This document shows, one piece after another, positions 14,981 through 23,485 of a stretch of DNA of 23,485 nucleotides. The stretch's first letter is position 1. The number at the start of each line of letters is the position of its first letter. The notes beneath the pieces are model-generated. The model ran no database searches. It worked only from the letters and a program-made list of their open reading frames with translations, and had not been told where the DNA came from. This stretch comes from a virus. Location: positions 1 to 23,485 of the IMG/VR virus record IMGVR_UViG_3300012920_000273; one strand, given 5' to 3'. The position numbers were made by a program, and so were the translations under genes.

Positions 14981-16417
14981 ATGGCAGCGATAATTACAGA
15001 GAAATTTCGTCTCCACAATGCAAAGGAATTCAAACAAAGTGCTACCGAGTCTGGTAATGCAATGTATATGTTTATTGGAAGACCTTTATCGTGGGCAGAT
15101 GATAATAACCCGCCTACTCCAGTAGACTCTCTAAACGATGAGTATGATGCATATGCAAGTATGACAGCATTGAAGAAGGTGTCAACAACAGATGTAAGTC
15201 ATGCCATAATCCGAAGAGACTGGACATCAGGCACAGTATATGACGAGTATCGTCATAACTATACTTCAAGCAACACTGCAAGTAGTGGTGCATCAACCCT
15301 ATGGGCATCAACATTTTATGTTGTCACCAGTGATTACAATGTATATAAAGTAATCTCAAATAACAATGGTGCAAACTCAACAGTAATGCCTACAGGTACT
15401 TCAACTAATATCTTAACAACAGCAGATGGATATAAATGGAAATTTATGTATTCTATTTCTGCATCCGATGTTATTAAGTTTGTAACCTCAGACTTCATAC
15501 CAGTAAAAACAATTGGTGCAAAGGCAGCGGTTGATGGTGAAGTTGGTGCATTAGGAAGTGCAGCTTCAGATGATAACTCTGCACAATGGGATGTAGAGAA
15601 TGGTGCAACAGATGGTACTATCGAACATGCAAGAGTCACAGCTGGTGGTTCTTCATATGGTTCAGATGGTAACTATAATGTTGCAATCAGTGGAGATGGT
15701 GCAAGTGGACAATTACAAGTAACAGTAGCATCTGGTGCAATTACAGCAGTAGCAGTAAATGCAGTAGGTTCTGGATACTCAGTTGCAAGTATTGATAATA
15801 GTTTGTTAAGAACTGCAACAAGTTCATCTGGAACAGGTGCAACTTTTGATGTAATCGTCAGTCCTAAAAATGGACATGGTTCAGATGCAGTAGAAGAACT
15901 AGGTGGAAACTATGTCATCGTTAACTCTCGATTAGAATATGCAGAGGGTTCTGGTGACTTCCCAACAGATAACGATTTTAGACAAATAGGTTTAATTGTA
16001 AACCCAACTAATGCTGGTGGTAATACTTTATCAAGTGCAACAACACTAAGTGCATTAAATAGAATTACATTAGCTACTGGTGCAACAATGCCAGCAGTAG
16101 ATGACACAATTGCAAATGCATCTTCAATTACTTCTGGAACTGCAACAGGTAAAGTAGTATCTGTAGATTCAACTAACAGATATGTTTACTACTTACCATT
16201 TGTTGATTCAGTAGGAAATTATAATTCATTTGCAAATAGTAATGGTGTCTTTGTAGGAAGTACACAGAAAGGTACTATTCTTGCAAGTGGTGGTGTAAGT
16301 TCTGCTTATCCAGAAGTTCAAAGAAACTCTGGTGATATTGTTTACTTAGAGAATCGTGGTGCAGTTGCAAGGGCAGCCGACCAGATTGAGGATATAAAAC
16401 TAATTATAGAAATGTAG
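14981..16417 (+). CDS. 8: Baseplate wedge protein, T4 gp8 family, with inserted modules
   Basis: Both ends fit T4 gp8, the dimeric outer wedge protein. The N-terminus has ITEKFRLHNAKEFKQS, then YMFIGRPLSWADDNNPPTPV, equivalent to T4 VTSKFR and FITFGRSEPWSS, then HAIIRRDWTSGTVYDEYR (T4 IPRRDWG). TADGYKWKFMYSISASDVIK matches GDGYVWEYLFEIPPDV. The C-terminus RNSGDIVYLENRGAVARAAD matches RHSGEMIYMENRPPIIMAMD. T4 gp8 is 334 residues; this is 478. The excess is a Gly/Ser-rich module at about 212-298 (GGSSYGSDGNYNVAISGDGA, AVNAVGSGY) and a second at about 350-434 (SGTATGKVVSVDSTNRYVYY). Both types also occur in the gp7-position and DUF4815 proteins. A strong ribosome site and tandem late promoters precede it. 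Confidence 0.92.
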   Translation: MAAIITEKFRLHNAKEFKQSATESGNAMYMFIGRPLSWADDNNPPTPVDSLNDEYDAYASMTALKKVSTTDVSHAIIRRDWTSGTVYDEYRHNYTSSNTASSGASTLWASTFYVVTSDYNVYKVISNNNGANSTVMPTGTSTNILTTADGYKWKFMYSISASDVIKFVTSDFIPVKTIGAKAAVDGEVGALGSAASDDNSAQWDVENGATDGTIEHARVTAGGSSYGSDGNYNVAISGDGASGQLQVTVASGAITAVAVNAVGSGYSVASIDNSLLRTATSSSGTGATFDVIVSPKNGHGSDAVEELGGNYVIVNSRLEYAEGSGDFPTDNDFRQIGLIVNPTNAGGNTLSSATTLSALNRITLATGATMPAVDDTIANASSITSGTATGKVVSVDSTNRYVYYLPFVDSVGNYNSFANSNGVFVGSTQKGTILASGGVSSAYPEVQRNSGDIVYLENRGAVARAADQIEDIKLIIEM

Positions 16418-16428
16418 GATAACTAACA

Positions 16429-19400
16429 GTGGCTCAAAAAACAGACCTAAATGTTAGTCCTTATTACGATGATTTTGCAGAGGATAAGAGTTTTCATCGA
16501 ATCCTCTTCAAACCATCTGCAGCGATACAAGCTAGGGAACTAACACAATTACAATCAATACTTCAAAATCAGATTGAAAGATTTGGTTCTCACATGTTCA
16601 AGGAAGGTTCAATCATCCTTGGTGCAAGAACTAACTATGACAATCAATACTTTGGAGTAAGGGTTGAGGATACAAATCCAAATGGAAGTGGTGTGTCTGC
16701 CACTGAATCTTTTCGTGCAGACTCAGTAGGTAAGTTTTTTAGAGGACTTACATCTGGTGTTGTAGGAAAGGTTGTAAATTCAAGTGCAAAAACTACAGAA
16801 GATAGTTTAACATTACATGTTAAGTACCAATCGTCTGGTAACTCTGGTACTACATTTTATACAGAGTTCCAAGATGGTGAAATACTAGATGAGGTAACAC
16901 AAGATTCAAATGGTCTTGGTGGTTATACATCTGCATCATCAAACAATCAATTTAAAGTTTACTCAGTAGCAGGTTCTACAGATGTAGGGTCTATGGCGGG
17001 TTCAGCTGCAAGTATATCCGAAGGTATTATATACACACGAGGTAACTTTGTCAAGGTGCCTGCACAAACAATTATACTAGAAAAATATTCTAATACACCA
17101 TCCTACAAAGTTGGTGTAGATATTGCAGAAACACTTACAACTTATACAGAAGATACTTCATTACTAGACAATGCAGCTGGTTCATCAAACGAAAATGCGC
17201 CAGGGGCAGATAGACTTAAATTCCAATTAATCCTTGCAAAGAAATCTTTAACTGCAACCGACTCAACAGACTTTATAGAACTAATGAGATTGTCTGCTGG
17301 TGAAGTAGTTAGAAAACAAGAAATTACAGAATACAATAGAATCCAAGAAACTCTTGCACGAAGAACATTCGATGAATCTGGAGATTATACACTACAACCT
17401 TTCACTCTTGCATTTAGAGAACATCTAAATGATTTATCAAATAATGGTGTATATACTTCAAGTGCAACTCCAGCTGGAGATGAATCTAAATTTATTGGAG
17501 TAGTATCTGCTGGTAAATCTTATGTAAGAGGTTTTGAAGTAGACAAACAAACACCTTCATTTATAACTTTTGATAAGGCAAGAACAACTGCATCAAAAGA
17601 TAATGTTGCATCTGCATTTAGAATTGGTAACTTCTTAAAGATTAATAATGTATATGGTCTACCAGATATTGGTGATACTGGAGACTTAAGTGCATTCTCA
17701 ACAGTCACACTTATGGATACTGCAAAAGGTTCAGTTGCAAGTGATGATGGTGGTGGAAATAAAATAGGTTTTGCAAGAGTAAGAGCATACGAAAACTTTG
17801 ACTCATCAAGTGATGCATTGCATTTATTTGATGTTCAAATGTTTACTAAATTAACAACAGCTTCAGTATCACTTTCTAAAGGTATGAAAGTTAAAGGTAC
17901 TGTATCTGGTGCAACAGGTATTGTTGCAGAAGGAGTATCAAGTGGAACAACAGTATTATTACATAGTGTTGTAGGAACATTTAACACTAGTGATACTTTA
18001 AGAAAAATTCAAAATAGTTCTGGTGGTGTATCAATTAGTGCAATCAGAACATTCGATATTGGTAGAATAAGAAGAGTACATCAAGATAGAGGAACAGGTG
18101 TCTTCCAAGAATTTGGTGCAGATGTTTTATTAGAAGACAACTTTACATTAACAGGTAGTGCATTTGGTACTGTCGATGGAGATAGTGCAAACGATACAAT
18201 AACAGGTGTTGCATCTAAGTTTAGTTCAGAATTAATCGAAGGGGATAAACTATTGTTCCCAGATGGTAGTACTGCATCAGTAGTTTCAGTTACAGATAAT
18301 GATACAGCAGTAGTAACTGATTTAACTGCAACATTCAATGGTACAGTAGTAAGACAAAGAGCTCAGTTCTACAAACCAGACCAAACAGTTGCAATATCTG
18401 GATTACCTAATTCTGGTATCAAAGATATTTCAATTGAAACAGAAGTTGTAAGAAGAGAAGTAATCGTACAATCAAGTGGTACAGGAATATGTACAGTATC
18501 ATCAACAGATGGTACATTCGTTGCATTCAACGAAGATGATTATCATGCATCAAGAAGTGATACAGGTGCAAAAATATCTTTATCATCTAGTGATGTATCA
18601 ATCAGTAATGGTTCAAACACTGGTACAGTAAACATCGATGTAGGTGCTAACAATGTTAATTGTAAAGTTATTGTCACAGTACAAAGAGGTTCAGTATCAG
18701 AATCAACTAAAACATTAATTAAAGGTGCAGTATTAAATGTTAACACTGCAAACTCAACTGCAAATTATGGAACATCATATCAACATCAAGATATTACATT
18801 AGGTGTATCCGATGTCTTTGCAGTAAGAGGAATATTCGAAGGTGGTAATGCAGTATCATCTGGTGGTGCAGCTGCATCAACAGACCCAGTACCACCATCA
18901 TTCACATACACAGCAGATGCTGGAAGTAATGCATTATCTACAGGTGGTGTAGAAGTTATCGGTGATGTTTCAAATGCAAGAGGTATAGTAATTGAAAATG
19001 ATTCTAATACTGTTTACTTCTATTATAAACAAGGTTCTGGTAAATTCCAAAATGGTGAAGGTATAACTTTTACAGATGGAGTTGCAAAATCTGGAACAAT
19101 TAGTAATCTATCAAATGGTTCAAAAGAAATTACAGATAACTTTGTATTTGACGATGGTCAAAGAGATGGTTTTTATGATGTATCAAAAATTACTAGAAAG
19201 ACCGCTGCACCAGCACCTAATAATCCATTGATGATTATTGTAGATTTCTTTACACATTCTGGTGCTGGTAATGTATTTACTGGTAATTCATATGGTACTC
19301 TTGCATTTGATGAAGTACCAAGTTATGTTGCAGATAGATTTGACCCAAGTGCATCGTTTGATGCAGATGGTGAGTTCCATCTTGCAGATGCAATTGACTA

Positions 19401-22400
19401 TAGACCAGTTGCAGCTAGACTGTTAACTAATCAACCAGATGCAGATATAGATGGTGGACAAGATATATCTAATATATCTTCTTTACCAATGGCATATAAT
19501 TCAACTTCATTTGAAGGAAATGGTTCTTTCAATCCAGACCTTGCAAAGATTGGTTCAAATATTACAGTAGACTACGACCACTATCTTGCAAGACTTGATA
19601 GATTGTTTTTGACTGCATTAGGAGAGTTTGTAATAGTAACAGGTGAACCTTCCGATGTACCTAAGAAAGGTGCAAAGGTTGATAATGCAATTGAAGTTGC
19701 AGAAATATTTGTACCAGCATTTACTCCAGATGTAGGAGAAATACAAACACAATTAGTACAACATAGAAGATATACCATGAGAGATATTGATGGTATTCAA
19801 AGAAGACTAACACAATTAGAAACAGCAGTTTCACTTTCTATGTTGGAAGAAAAAACAGAAACATTACAAGTTTTAGATGACGAAGGATTTGATAAATTTA
19901 AATCTGGTTTTGTTGTCGACCCATTTAAAGGTCATGGAGTTGGAGATGTATTCCATCCAGACTATGGTATTGCAGTAGACCAGAGAGAAGGTATTGCAAG
20001 ACCATCACATAGAACAAATTATTTTGATATGCAATTTAATCAAGGCATATCATCCAACATTACTAAGAGTGGTGATTTACTTACATTACCATTTACAGAA
20101 GAAGCACATATCACTTCTAACAAAGCATCACAACAGGTTAATGTTAACCCATACGATGTTGCAAACTTTGTAGGGAGAATGGAACTAAGTCCAGACAAGG
20201 ATGTCTGGCATGATATGGAAGTGCTTCCAAGTATTACTACTTCTCAAGAAGGTAACTTTGATGCAGTATTAGCTGGTGTTGAAGTAGGAACAGTATGGAA
20301 TGACTGGCAACAAACATGGTCTGGTGTTCCATCTGTAACAAACCAAGTAGGTAATTTCTTAGAGAACAATATGCTAGGTGATGAACCAGAAGAGTTCGAA
20401 TTACTTAGAGGAAGAAGATTTAGAAGAAGACGAAGAAATATTAGAAGGGGTAGAGGAAGACGAGCAGTAACAACTACACAGGTAAGAACAATTCCAACAA
20501 GAGAAAGAAGAAGTGGTATTGTAACGAATGTTGTAGAAGATATTACAACTACAAGAAATGACAGAGTAGTTGGTGTATCTGCAATCAACTTCATGAGGTC
20601 AATTGATATAACAATTTCTGGTGAGTTGTTAAAACCAAATACTGCATTGAATGTATTCTTTGATAACATCAATGTAAATGCACATTGTACTCCATCATCT
20701 GGAACTTATGGTGTTGGTGGTGCAACTGCAAAAGGAACAAAACTTAAAACAGATAACCAAGGTAAACTAAGTGCAGTCTTTACAGTACCAAATGATGATA
20801 CATTACGATTCGAAACTGGTATAAGAACTCTTAAAGTTACCGATACTGATACAGTAGATGATGCATTATCAACTACATCTGCATTTACAAACTTCATGGC
20901 AAATGGTTCATTGACTTCTACACAAACAGAAGTTATTTCTACAAGAAATGGAAGAGTAACAACTGAATCAGTAAATGAAAGTAGAGCAAATCAAATTGTT
21001 AATGTTTCTACTACAACAAGATGGGTTGACCCACTTGCACAATCATTCCTTGTAGAAAAAGAAGAAGGTGTATTTATAAACTCTATTGAAGTATTCTTTA
21101 GTGCAAAAGATGGTGGTGGATTACCAGTAACATGTTCTATTAGACAAATGTTAAATGGTTCACCAACTCAGAAAGTATTACCTTTTGCAGAAAAAACATT
21201 ATATCCAAGTGAGGTTAGTGTCAGTGCAAATGCACAAACACCTACTAAGTTTACTTTCCCAGCACCAGTATATCTGAATCCAAATACAGAATACTGTTTT
21301 GTACTTGAGTCAAACTCAAATGCATATTTAACTTGGGTTGGTCAGATGGGTGATTTCGATGTTCATACAAAAGAACCAATCGATAGACAACCATATGCTG
21401 GTGTGTTATTTAAATCACAAAACAGTTCAACTTGGACTCCAGAACAATTACAAGACTTGAAATTTAACATCAACAGATGTAAGTTTAGTTCAACATCTGG
21501 TAAAGTAGTTCTAGAAAACAAAGCAATACCAAGTAAAAAATTAAAGAACAACCCAATCGAAGTTATTGGAACAAGTGACAGAGATAGAATAAAAGTATTC
21601 CATCAATCACATGGTATGTATGATGGTGATTCTAATGTTGTAATCTCTGGTGTTGAAGGAGATAAAGATAATGGTATCTTAACTGCAACATCAAATGCTT
21701 CTGGAACAGGTGCAGCTGGTTCTTATACAGGATTATCCTTAACTGGAAGTGGTGGTTCTAGTGCAACAATTGATTTAGTATTGAATACTAATACAAGTAT
21801 TAGTTCACTTAAAATTAACAACCCAGGCTTCAACTATACAGTTGGAGAATCATATACAATTTTACAAAATCAAGTTGGTGGTTCTGGTGCAACAACTTTT
21901 GCAACAATTACAGTTGCATCTGTTGAAGACACATTGGGTGGAATACCAATCAGTAAGATTAACACAACTCACACTGCAATACAATCATTTGATTTAGATT
22001 CATATGAAATAAATGTTGCTCTAGGAGACCATTTGGGTGGTACAGACAATGTAAAAGGTGGTGGTGTTAATGTACTTGCATCAGAGAATATGTACTATGA
22101 TGTAGTTCATACTTTAGTACCTAATGTAATATATCCAAAAACATCTTTAGGTTCAGAACTATTTAAAACAAGTACAAACCAACCACAAGGTACAGGAAAT
22201 AGTTATTCTATTGCAAATGCAAGTCAAACAATTGTATTGAACGATAATAACTTTATGACTACATCTGGTATTGTTGCATCTCAGATTAACGAAACAAATG
22301 AGATGGGTTCTGCAAAATCATTTAAGTTAGAACTTGATATGACAACTGAATCTGATTTTGTATCACCAGTTGTTGATGTAGGTTCTATTGGTGCAAACAC

Positions 22401-22836
22401 TATTATGAATAGAATTGATTCAGTAAGTTCTTCTGGGGATGTTGCAAATAATACACAATATGTAGCATCAGAAGAACCAGAAGGAGATAACAACGCTGCA
22501 ATCTACTGTACAAGATTAGTACAATTAGAAAATCCAGCAACTCAATTGAAAGTTATCTTTGATGGATTCAAACCAGCTGGAACTGCATTGGGTGAAATTA
22601 AAACATATTACAAACTATTAAAAGCAGATAATACTTTACCAACAGAAGAACTTGGTTGGACTGAATTTGGAACAGAGAATGTTCCAGATGCAGACTCAAG
22701 TAAGTTTAGGTCATATGAGTATGATGCAGATAATTTAGAAGAGTTCTTAGGATTTGCAGTCAAGATTGTGATGAAGTCAAAAGACACAACACAACCATGT
22801 GCAATCAGAGCATTTAGAGGACTAGCACTTGCCTAA
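16429..22836 (+). CDS. Giant DUF4815 virion protein (baseplate/fibre attachment)
   Basis: The 2135-residue protein begins with a GTG; TAGGA lies about nine bases upstream and the frame starts at the conserved AQKTDLNVSPYYDDFAEDKS. Residues about 1-90 (YYDDFAEDKSFHRILFKPSA, IQARELTQLQSILQNQIERF, GSHMFKEGSIILGA) are the DUF4815 N-terminus known from marine T4-like phages. A repeat module lies near 486-540 (GTVSGATGIVAEGVSSGT). An Arg-rich patch is at 1327-1345 (13 Arg in 19). Residues about 1534-1640 form the DPLAQSFLVEKEEGVFINSI domain, a jelly-roll-like unit with CSIRQMLNGSPTQKVLPF and LNPNTEYCFVLESNS. The C-terminus ends AVKIVMKSKDTTQPCAIRAF. It fills the gp9/gp10 place after gp8, so it likely forms the outer wedge/fibre socket; no sequence match to gp9 or gp10 was seen. 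Confidence 0.85.
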   Translation: MAQKTDLNVSPYYDDFAEDKSFHRILFKPSAAIQARELTQLQSILQNQIERFGSHMFKEGSIILGARTNYDNQYFGVRVEDTNPNGSGVSATESFRADSVGKFFRGLTSGVVGKVVNSSAKTTEDSLTLHVKYQSSGNSGTTFYTEFQDGEILDEVTQDSNGLGGYTSASSNNQFKVYSVAGSTDVGSMAGSAASISEGIIYTRGNFVKVPAQTIILEKYSNTPSYKVGVDIAETLTTYTEDTSLLDNAAGSSNENAPGADRLKFQLILAKKSLTATDSTDFIELMRLSAGEVVRKQEITEYNRIQETLARRTFDESGDYTLQPFTLAFREHLNDLSNNGVYTSSATPAGDESKFIGVVSAGKSYVRGFEVDKQTPSFITFDKARTTASKDNVASAFRIGNFLKINNVYGLPDIGDTGDLSAFSTVTLMDTAKGSVASDDGGGNKIGFARVRAYENFDSSSDALHLFDVQMFTKLTTASVSLSKGMKVKGTVSGATGIVAEGVSSGTTVLLHSVVGTFNTSDTLRKIQNSSGGVSISAIRTFDIGRIRRVHQDRGTGVFQEFGADVLLEDNFTLTGSAFGTVDGDSANDTITGVASKFSSELIEGDKLLFPDGSTASVVSVTDNDTAVVTDLTATFNGTVVRQRAQFYKPDQTVAISGLPNSGIKDISIETEVVRREVIVQSSGTGICTVSSTDGTFVAFNEDDYHASRSDTGAKISLSSSDVSISNGSNTGTVNIDVGANNVNCKVIVTVQRGSVSESTKTLIKGAVLNVNTANSTANYGTSYQHQDITLGVSDVFAVRGIFEGGNAVSSGGAAASTDPVPPSFTYTADAGSNALSTGGVEVIGDVSNARGIVIENDSNTVYFYYKQGSGKFQNGEGITFTDGVAKSGTISNLSNGSKEITDNFVFDDGQRDGFYDVSKITRKTAAPAPNNPLMIIVDFFTHSGAGNVFTGNSYGTLAFDEVPSYVADRFDPSASFDADGEFHLADAIDYRPVAARLLTNQPDADIDGGQDISNISSLPMAYNSTSFEGNGSFNPDLAKIGSNITVDYDHYLARLDRLFLTALGEFVIVTGEPSDVPKKGAKVDNAIEVAEIFVPAFTPDVGEIQTQLVQHRRYTMRDIDGIQRRLTQLETAVSLSMLEEKTETLQVLDDEGFDKFKSGFVVDPFKGHGVGDVFHPDYGIAVDQREGIARPSHRTNYFDMQFNQGISSNITKSGDLLTLPFTEEAHITSNKASQQVNVNPYDVANFVGRMELSPDKDVWHDMEVLPSITTSQEGNFDAVLAGVEVGTVWNDWQQTWSGVPSVTNQVGNFLENNMLGDEPEEFELLRGRRFRRRRRNIRRGRGRRAVTTTQVRTIPTRERRSGIVTNVVEDITTTRNDRVVGVSAINFMRSIDITISGELLKPNTALNVFFDNINVNAHCTPSSGTYGVGGATAKGTKLKTDNQGKLSAVFTVPNDDTLRFETGIRTLKVTDTDTVDDALSTTSAFTNFMANGSLTSTQTEVISTRNGRVTTESVNESRANQIVNVSTTTRWVDPLAQSFLVEKEEGVFINSIEVFFSAKDGGGLPVTCSIRQMLNGSPTQKVLPFAEKTLYPSEVSVSANAQTPTKFTFPAPVYLNPNTEYCFVLESNSNAYLTWVGQMGDFDVHTKEPIDRQPYAGVLFKSQNSSTWTPEQLQDLKFNINRCKFSSTSGKVVLENKAIPSKKLKNNPIEVIGTSDRDRIKVFHQSHGMYDGDSNVVISGVEGDKDNGILTATSNASGTGAAGSYTGLSLTGSGGSSATIDLVLNTNTSISSLKINNPGFNYTVGESYTILQNQVGGSGATTFATITVASVEDTLGGIPISKINTTHTAIQSFDLDSYEINVALGDHLGGTDNVKGGGVNVLASENMYYDVVHTLVPNVIYPKTSLGSELFKTSTNQPQGTGNSYSIANASQTIVLNDNNFMTTSGIVASQINETNEMGSAKSFKLELDMTTESDFVSPVVDVGSIGANTIMNRIDSVSSSGDVANNTQYVASEEPEGDNNAAIYCTRLVQLENPATQLKVIFDGFKPAGTALGEIKTYYKLLKADNTLPTEELGWTEFGTENVPDADSSKFRSYEYDADNLEEFLGFAVKIVMKSKDTTQPCAIRAFRGLALA

Positions 22837-23041
22837 GATTAAAGGAAAAGAACATCTTATAAAAGATGAATATTCGAAAGCAGTTATAAATACTGATAAG
22901 GATGCATATACTTTGTATAAACGAAGAAAAACAATTATGCAAACAAAAAACAATGAGATACAACAATTAAAGTCAGAAGTCTCAGAATTGAAGATAATGA
23001 TGACACAAGTTTTGGAAAAATGCAATGGCAAAGAATGTTAG
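22829..23041 (+). CDS. Small coiled-coil protein between structural genes
   Basis: This 70-residue protein starts with TTG (22829), overlapping the end of the DUF4815 gene by eight bases. The start is favoured by AGAGGA (22816-22821) with seven bases of spacing and by the N-terminal KIKGKEHLIKDEYSKAVINT, which reads like the marine phage family of small proteins found here. It is very basic at the N-terminus, and residues about 40-62 (NNEIQQLKSEVSELKIMMTQ) form a coiled coil with Leu/Ile heptads. Two cysteines close the chain (CNGKEC). No enzyme motif is present. It may be an adaptor or assembly factor for the neighbouring fibre proteins, but this is inferred from position only. The next gene overlaps its 3' end by 17 bases. 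Confidence 0.7.
   Translation: MPKIKGKEHLIKDEYSKAVINTDKDAYTLYKRRKTIMQTKNNEIQQLKSEVSELKIMMTQVLEKCNGKEC
22885..22892 (+). promoter_or_regulatory. Internal late promoter TATAAATA
   Basis: Exact late consensus inside the small coiled-coil gene (coding for part of VINT), 132 bases before the fibre gene start at 23025. It could give the fibre gene extra late transcripts. Because it lies in coding sequence, chance is a real alternative. Confidence 0.45.
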
Positions 23042-23485
23042 TAACAATCAAACTTTAGAAGAGTTTAGACAATCCTATAACAATCTCGTAGATGAGGTTG
23101 GTGGATTAGGTACACTTAGAACAAGTCAAAAAGGTTCACTAGTAGATGCAGTCAATAGTATCATTGACCAGTATTTCTTTTTCCAAGATTTTGAGTTTGA
23201 TGGTTCAGATGGTACAAGTTCAAACAGAACATTTAGTGGAAACGATAACTTTGGTGAATCTTTAAAGTACTCTGTTAATAGAGTATTAGTATTTAAGAAT
23301 GGTGTACTACTCAGAAATGGTACAGACTATTCTGCAACCAATGGTACAAGTATTACTCTTGCATCATCAGCTGCAAACTCAGACATTATAAGAATTACAT
23401 CCTTTACAGGTTCATACGAAGGTGTTGCTGGTGCAACTCAAGGTGCAGTAACACAATGGACTAAGACTGGTGCTGGTTCTATTTA
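23025..23485 (+). CDS. Tail fibre-type structural protein, 5' part only
   Basis: The frame runs open from ATG 23025 to the window end, 153 complete codons. The N-terminus NVSNNQTLEEFRQSYNNLVD, then EVGGLGTLRTSQKGSLVDAV, matches the start of the fibre/structural proteins common in marine T4-like phages. It is followed by a beta-rich domain (SVNRVLVFKNGVLLRNGTDY, then SITLASSAANSDIIRITSFT), a small repeat used to build fibre stalks. The protein then runs into Gly/Ala/Thr-rich sequence (YEGVAGATQGAVTQ) and is cut off. The ATG overlaps the coiled-coil gene by 17 bases and has only a weak ribosome site (GGA about eight bases upstream). The position after the DUF4815 protein fits a baseplate-attached fibre. 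The full length and the receptor-binding end are outside the window. Confidence 0.8.
   Translation, partial: MAKNVSNNQTLEEFRQSYNNLVDEVGGLGTLRTSQKGSLVDAVNSIIDQYFFFQDFEFDGSDGTSSNRTFSGNDNFGESLKYSVNRVLVFKNGVLLRNGTDYSATNGTSITLASSAANSDIIRITSFTGSYEGVAGATQGAVTQWTKTGAGSI

Noticed and set aside
20244-20672. 142-codon leftward open frame opposite the DUF4815 gene
   Set aside because: It is antisense to a strongly conserved protein, has no ribosome site, and its composition is what the sense-strand codon bias would give.
21071-21078. Minus-strand TATAAATA inside the DUF4815 gene
   Set aside because: No leftward gene lies downstream of it, and it is within coding sequence.

Overview
The window is a late-gene block from a T4-like contractile-tailed phage (myovirus). 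It most resembles the marine cyanophage/pelagiphage branch. The evidence is an unbroken T4 baseplate gene order (gp48, gp53, gp27-like hub, gp5, gp25, gp6, gp7, gp8), a divergent T4 gp4-type head-completion nuclease, TATAAATA late promoters, an A+T-rich sequence, and marine-type features: a giant DUF4815 protein, a gp5 with no visible lysozyme domain, and structural proteins padded with beta-rich repeat modules. No host, ribosomal, tRNA or integrase genes are visible. The host cannot be named from the window.

Layout. Bases 1-51 hold the unresolved end of something upstream, followed by a strong hairpin/T-tract terminator (52-104). Gene 4 reads leftward (103-534). It shares a 43-base control region with the rightward operon: an 11-bp perfect inverted repeat (534-544 / 566-576) places a TATAAATA late promoter on each strand, facing each other. 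Rightward follow gp48 (578), gp53 (2081) and the gp27-like hub (2811). A 138-base G+C-richer gap (4326-4463) carries three copies of TGGGACTCCTA. Then come a 46-codon membrane microprotein (4464-4604), an aspartate 1-decarboxylase (PanD) homologue (4605-5012), gp5 (5012), an unknown structural-type protein (6118), gp25 (7233) and gp6 (7651). A hairpin-bearing gap (9520-9600) precedes a small virion-type protein (9601), a 1616-residue gp7-position protein (10078), tandem late promoters (14924-14941), gp8 (14981), a 2135-residue DUF4815 protein starting with GTG (16429), a small coiled-coil protein starting with TTG (22829), and a fibre-type gene cut by the window end (23025).

How it fits together. 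Nearly every gene builds the baseplate: hub (gp27-like, gp5), tube cap (gp48), wedge (gp53, gp25, gp6, gp7, gp8) and fibre attachment (DUF4815 and downstream). The outlier is PanD. It keeps the self-cleavage Gly24-Ser25 pair and the known active-site residues Lys9, His11, Tyr22, Arg54, Thr57, Tyr58 and Asn72 at the same numbers as the E. coli enzyme. It is joined to its neighbours by abutting or overlapping stop/start codons, so it should be made late, together with the baseplate hub. This is the most interesting object in the window.
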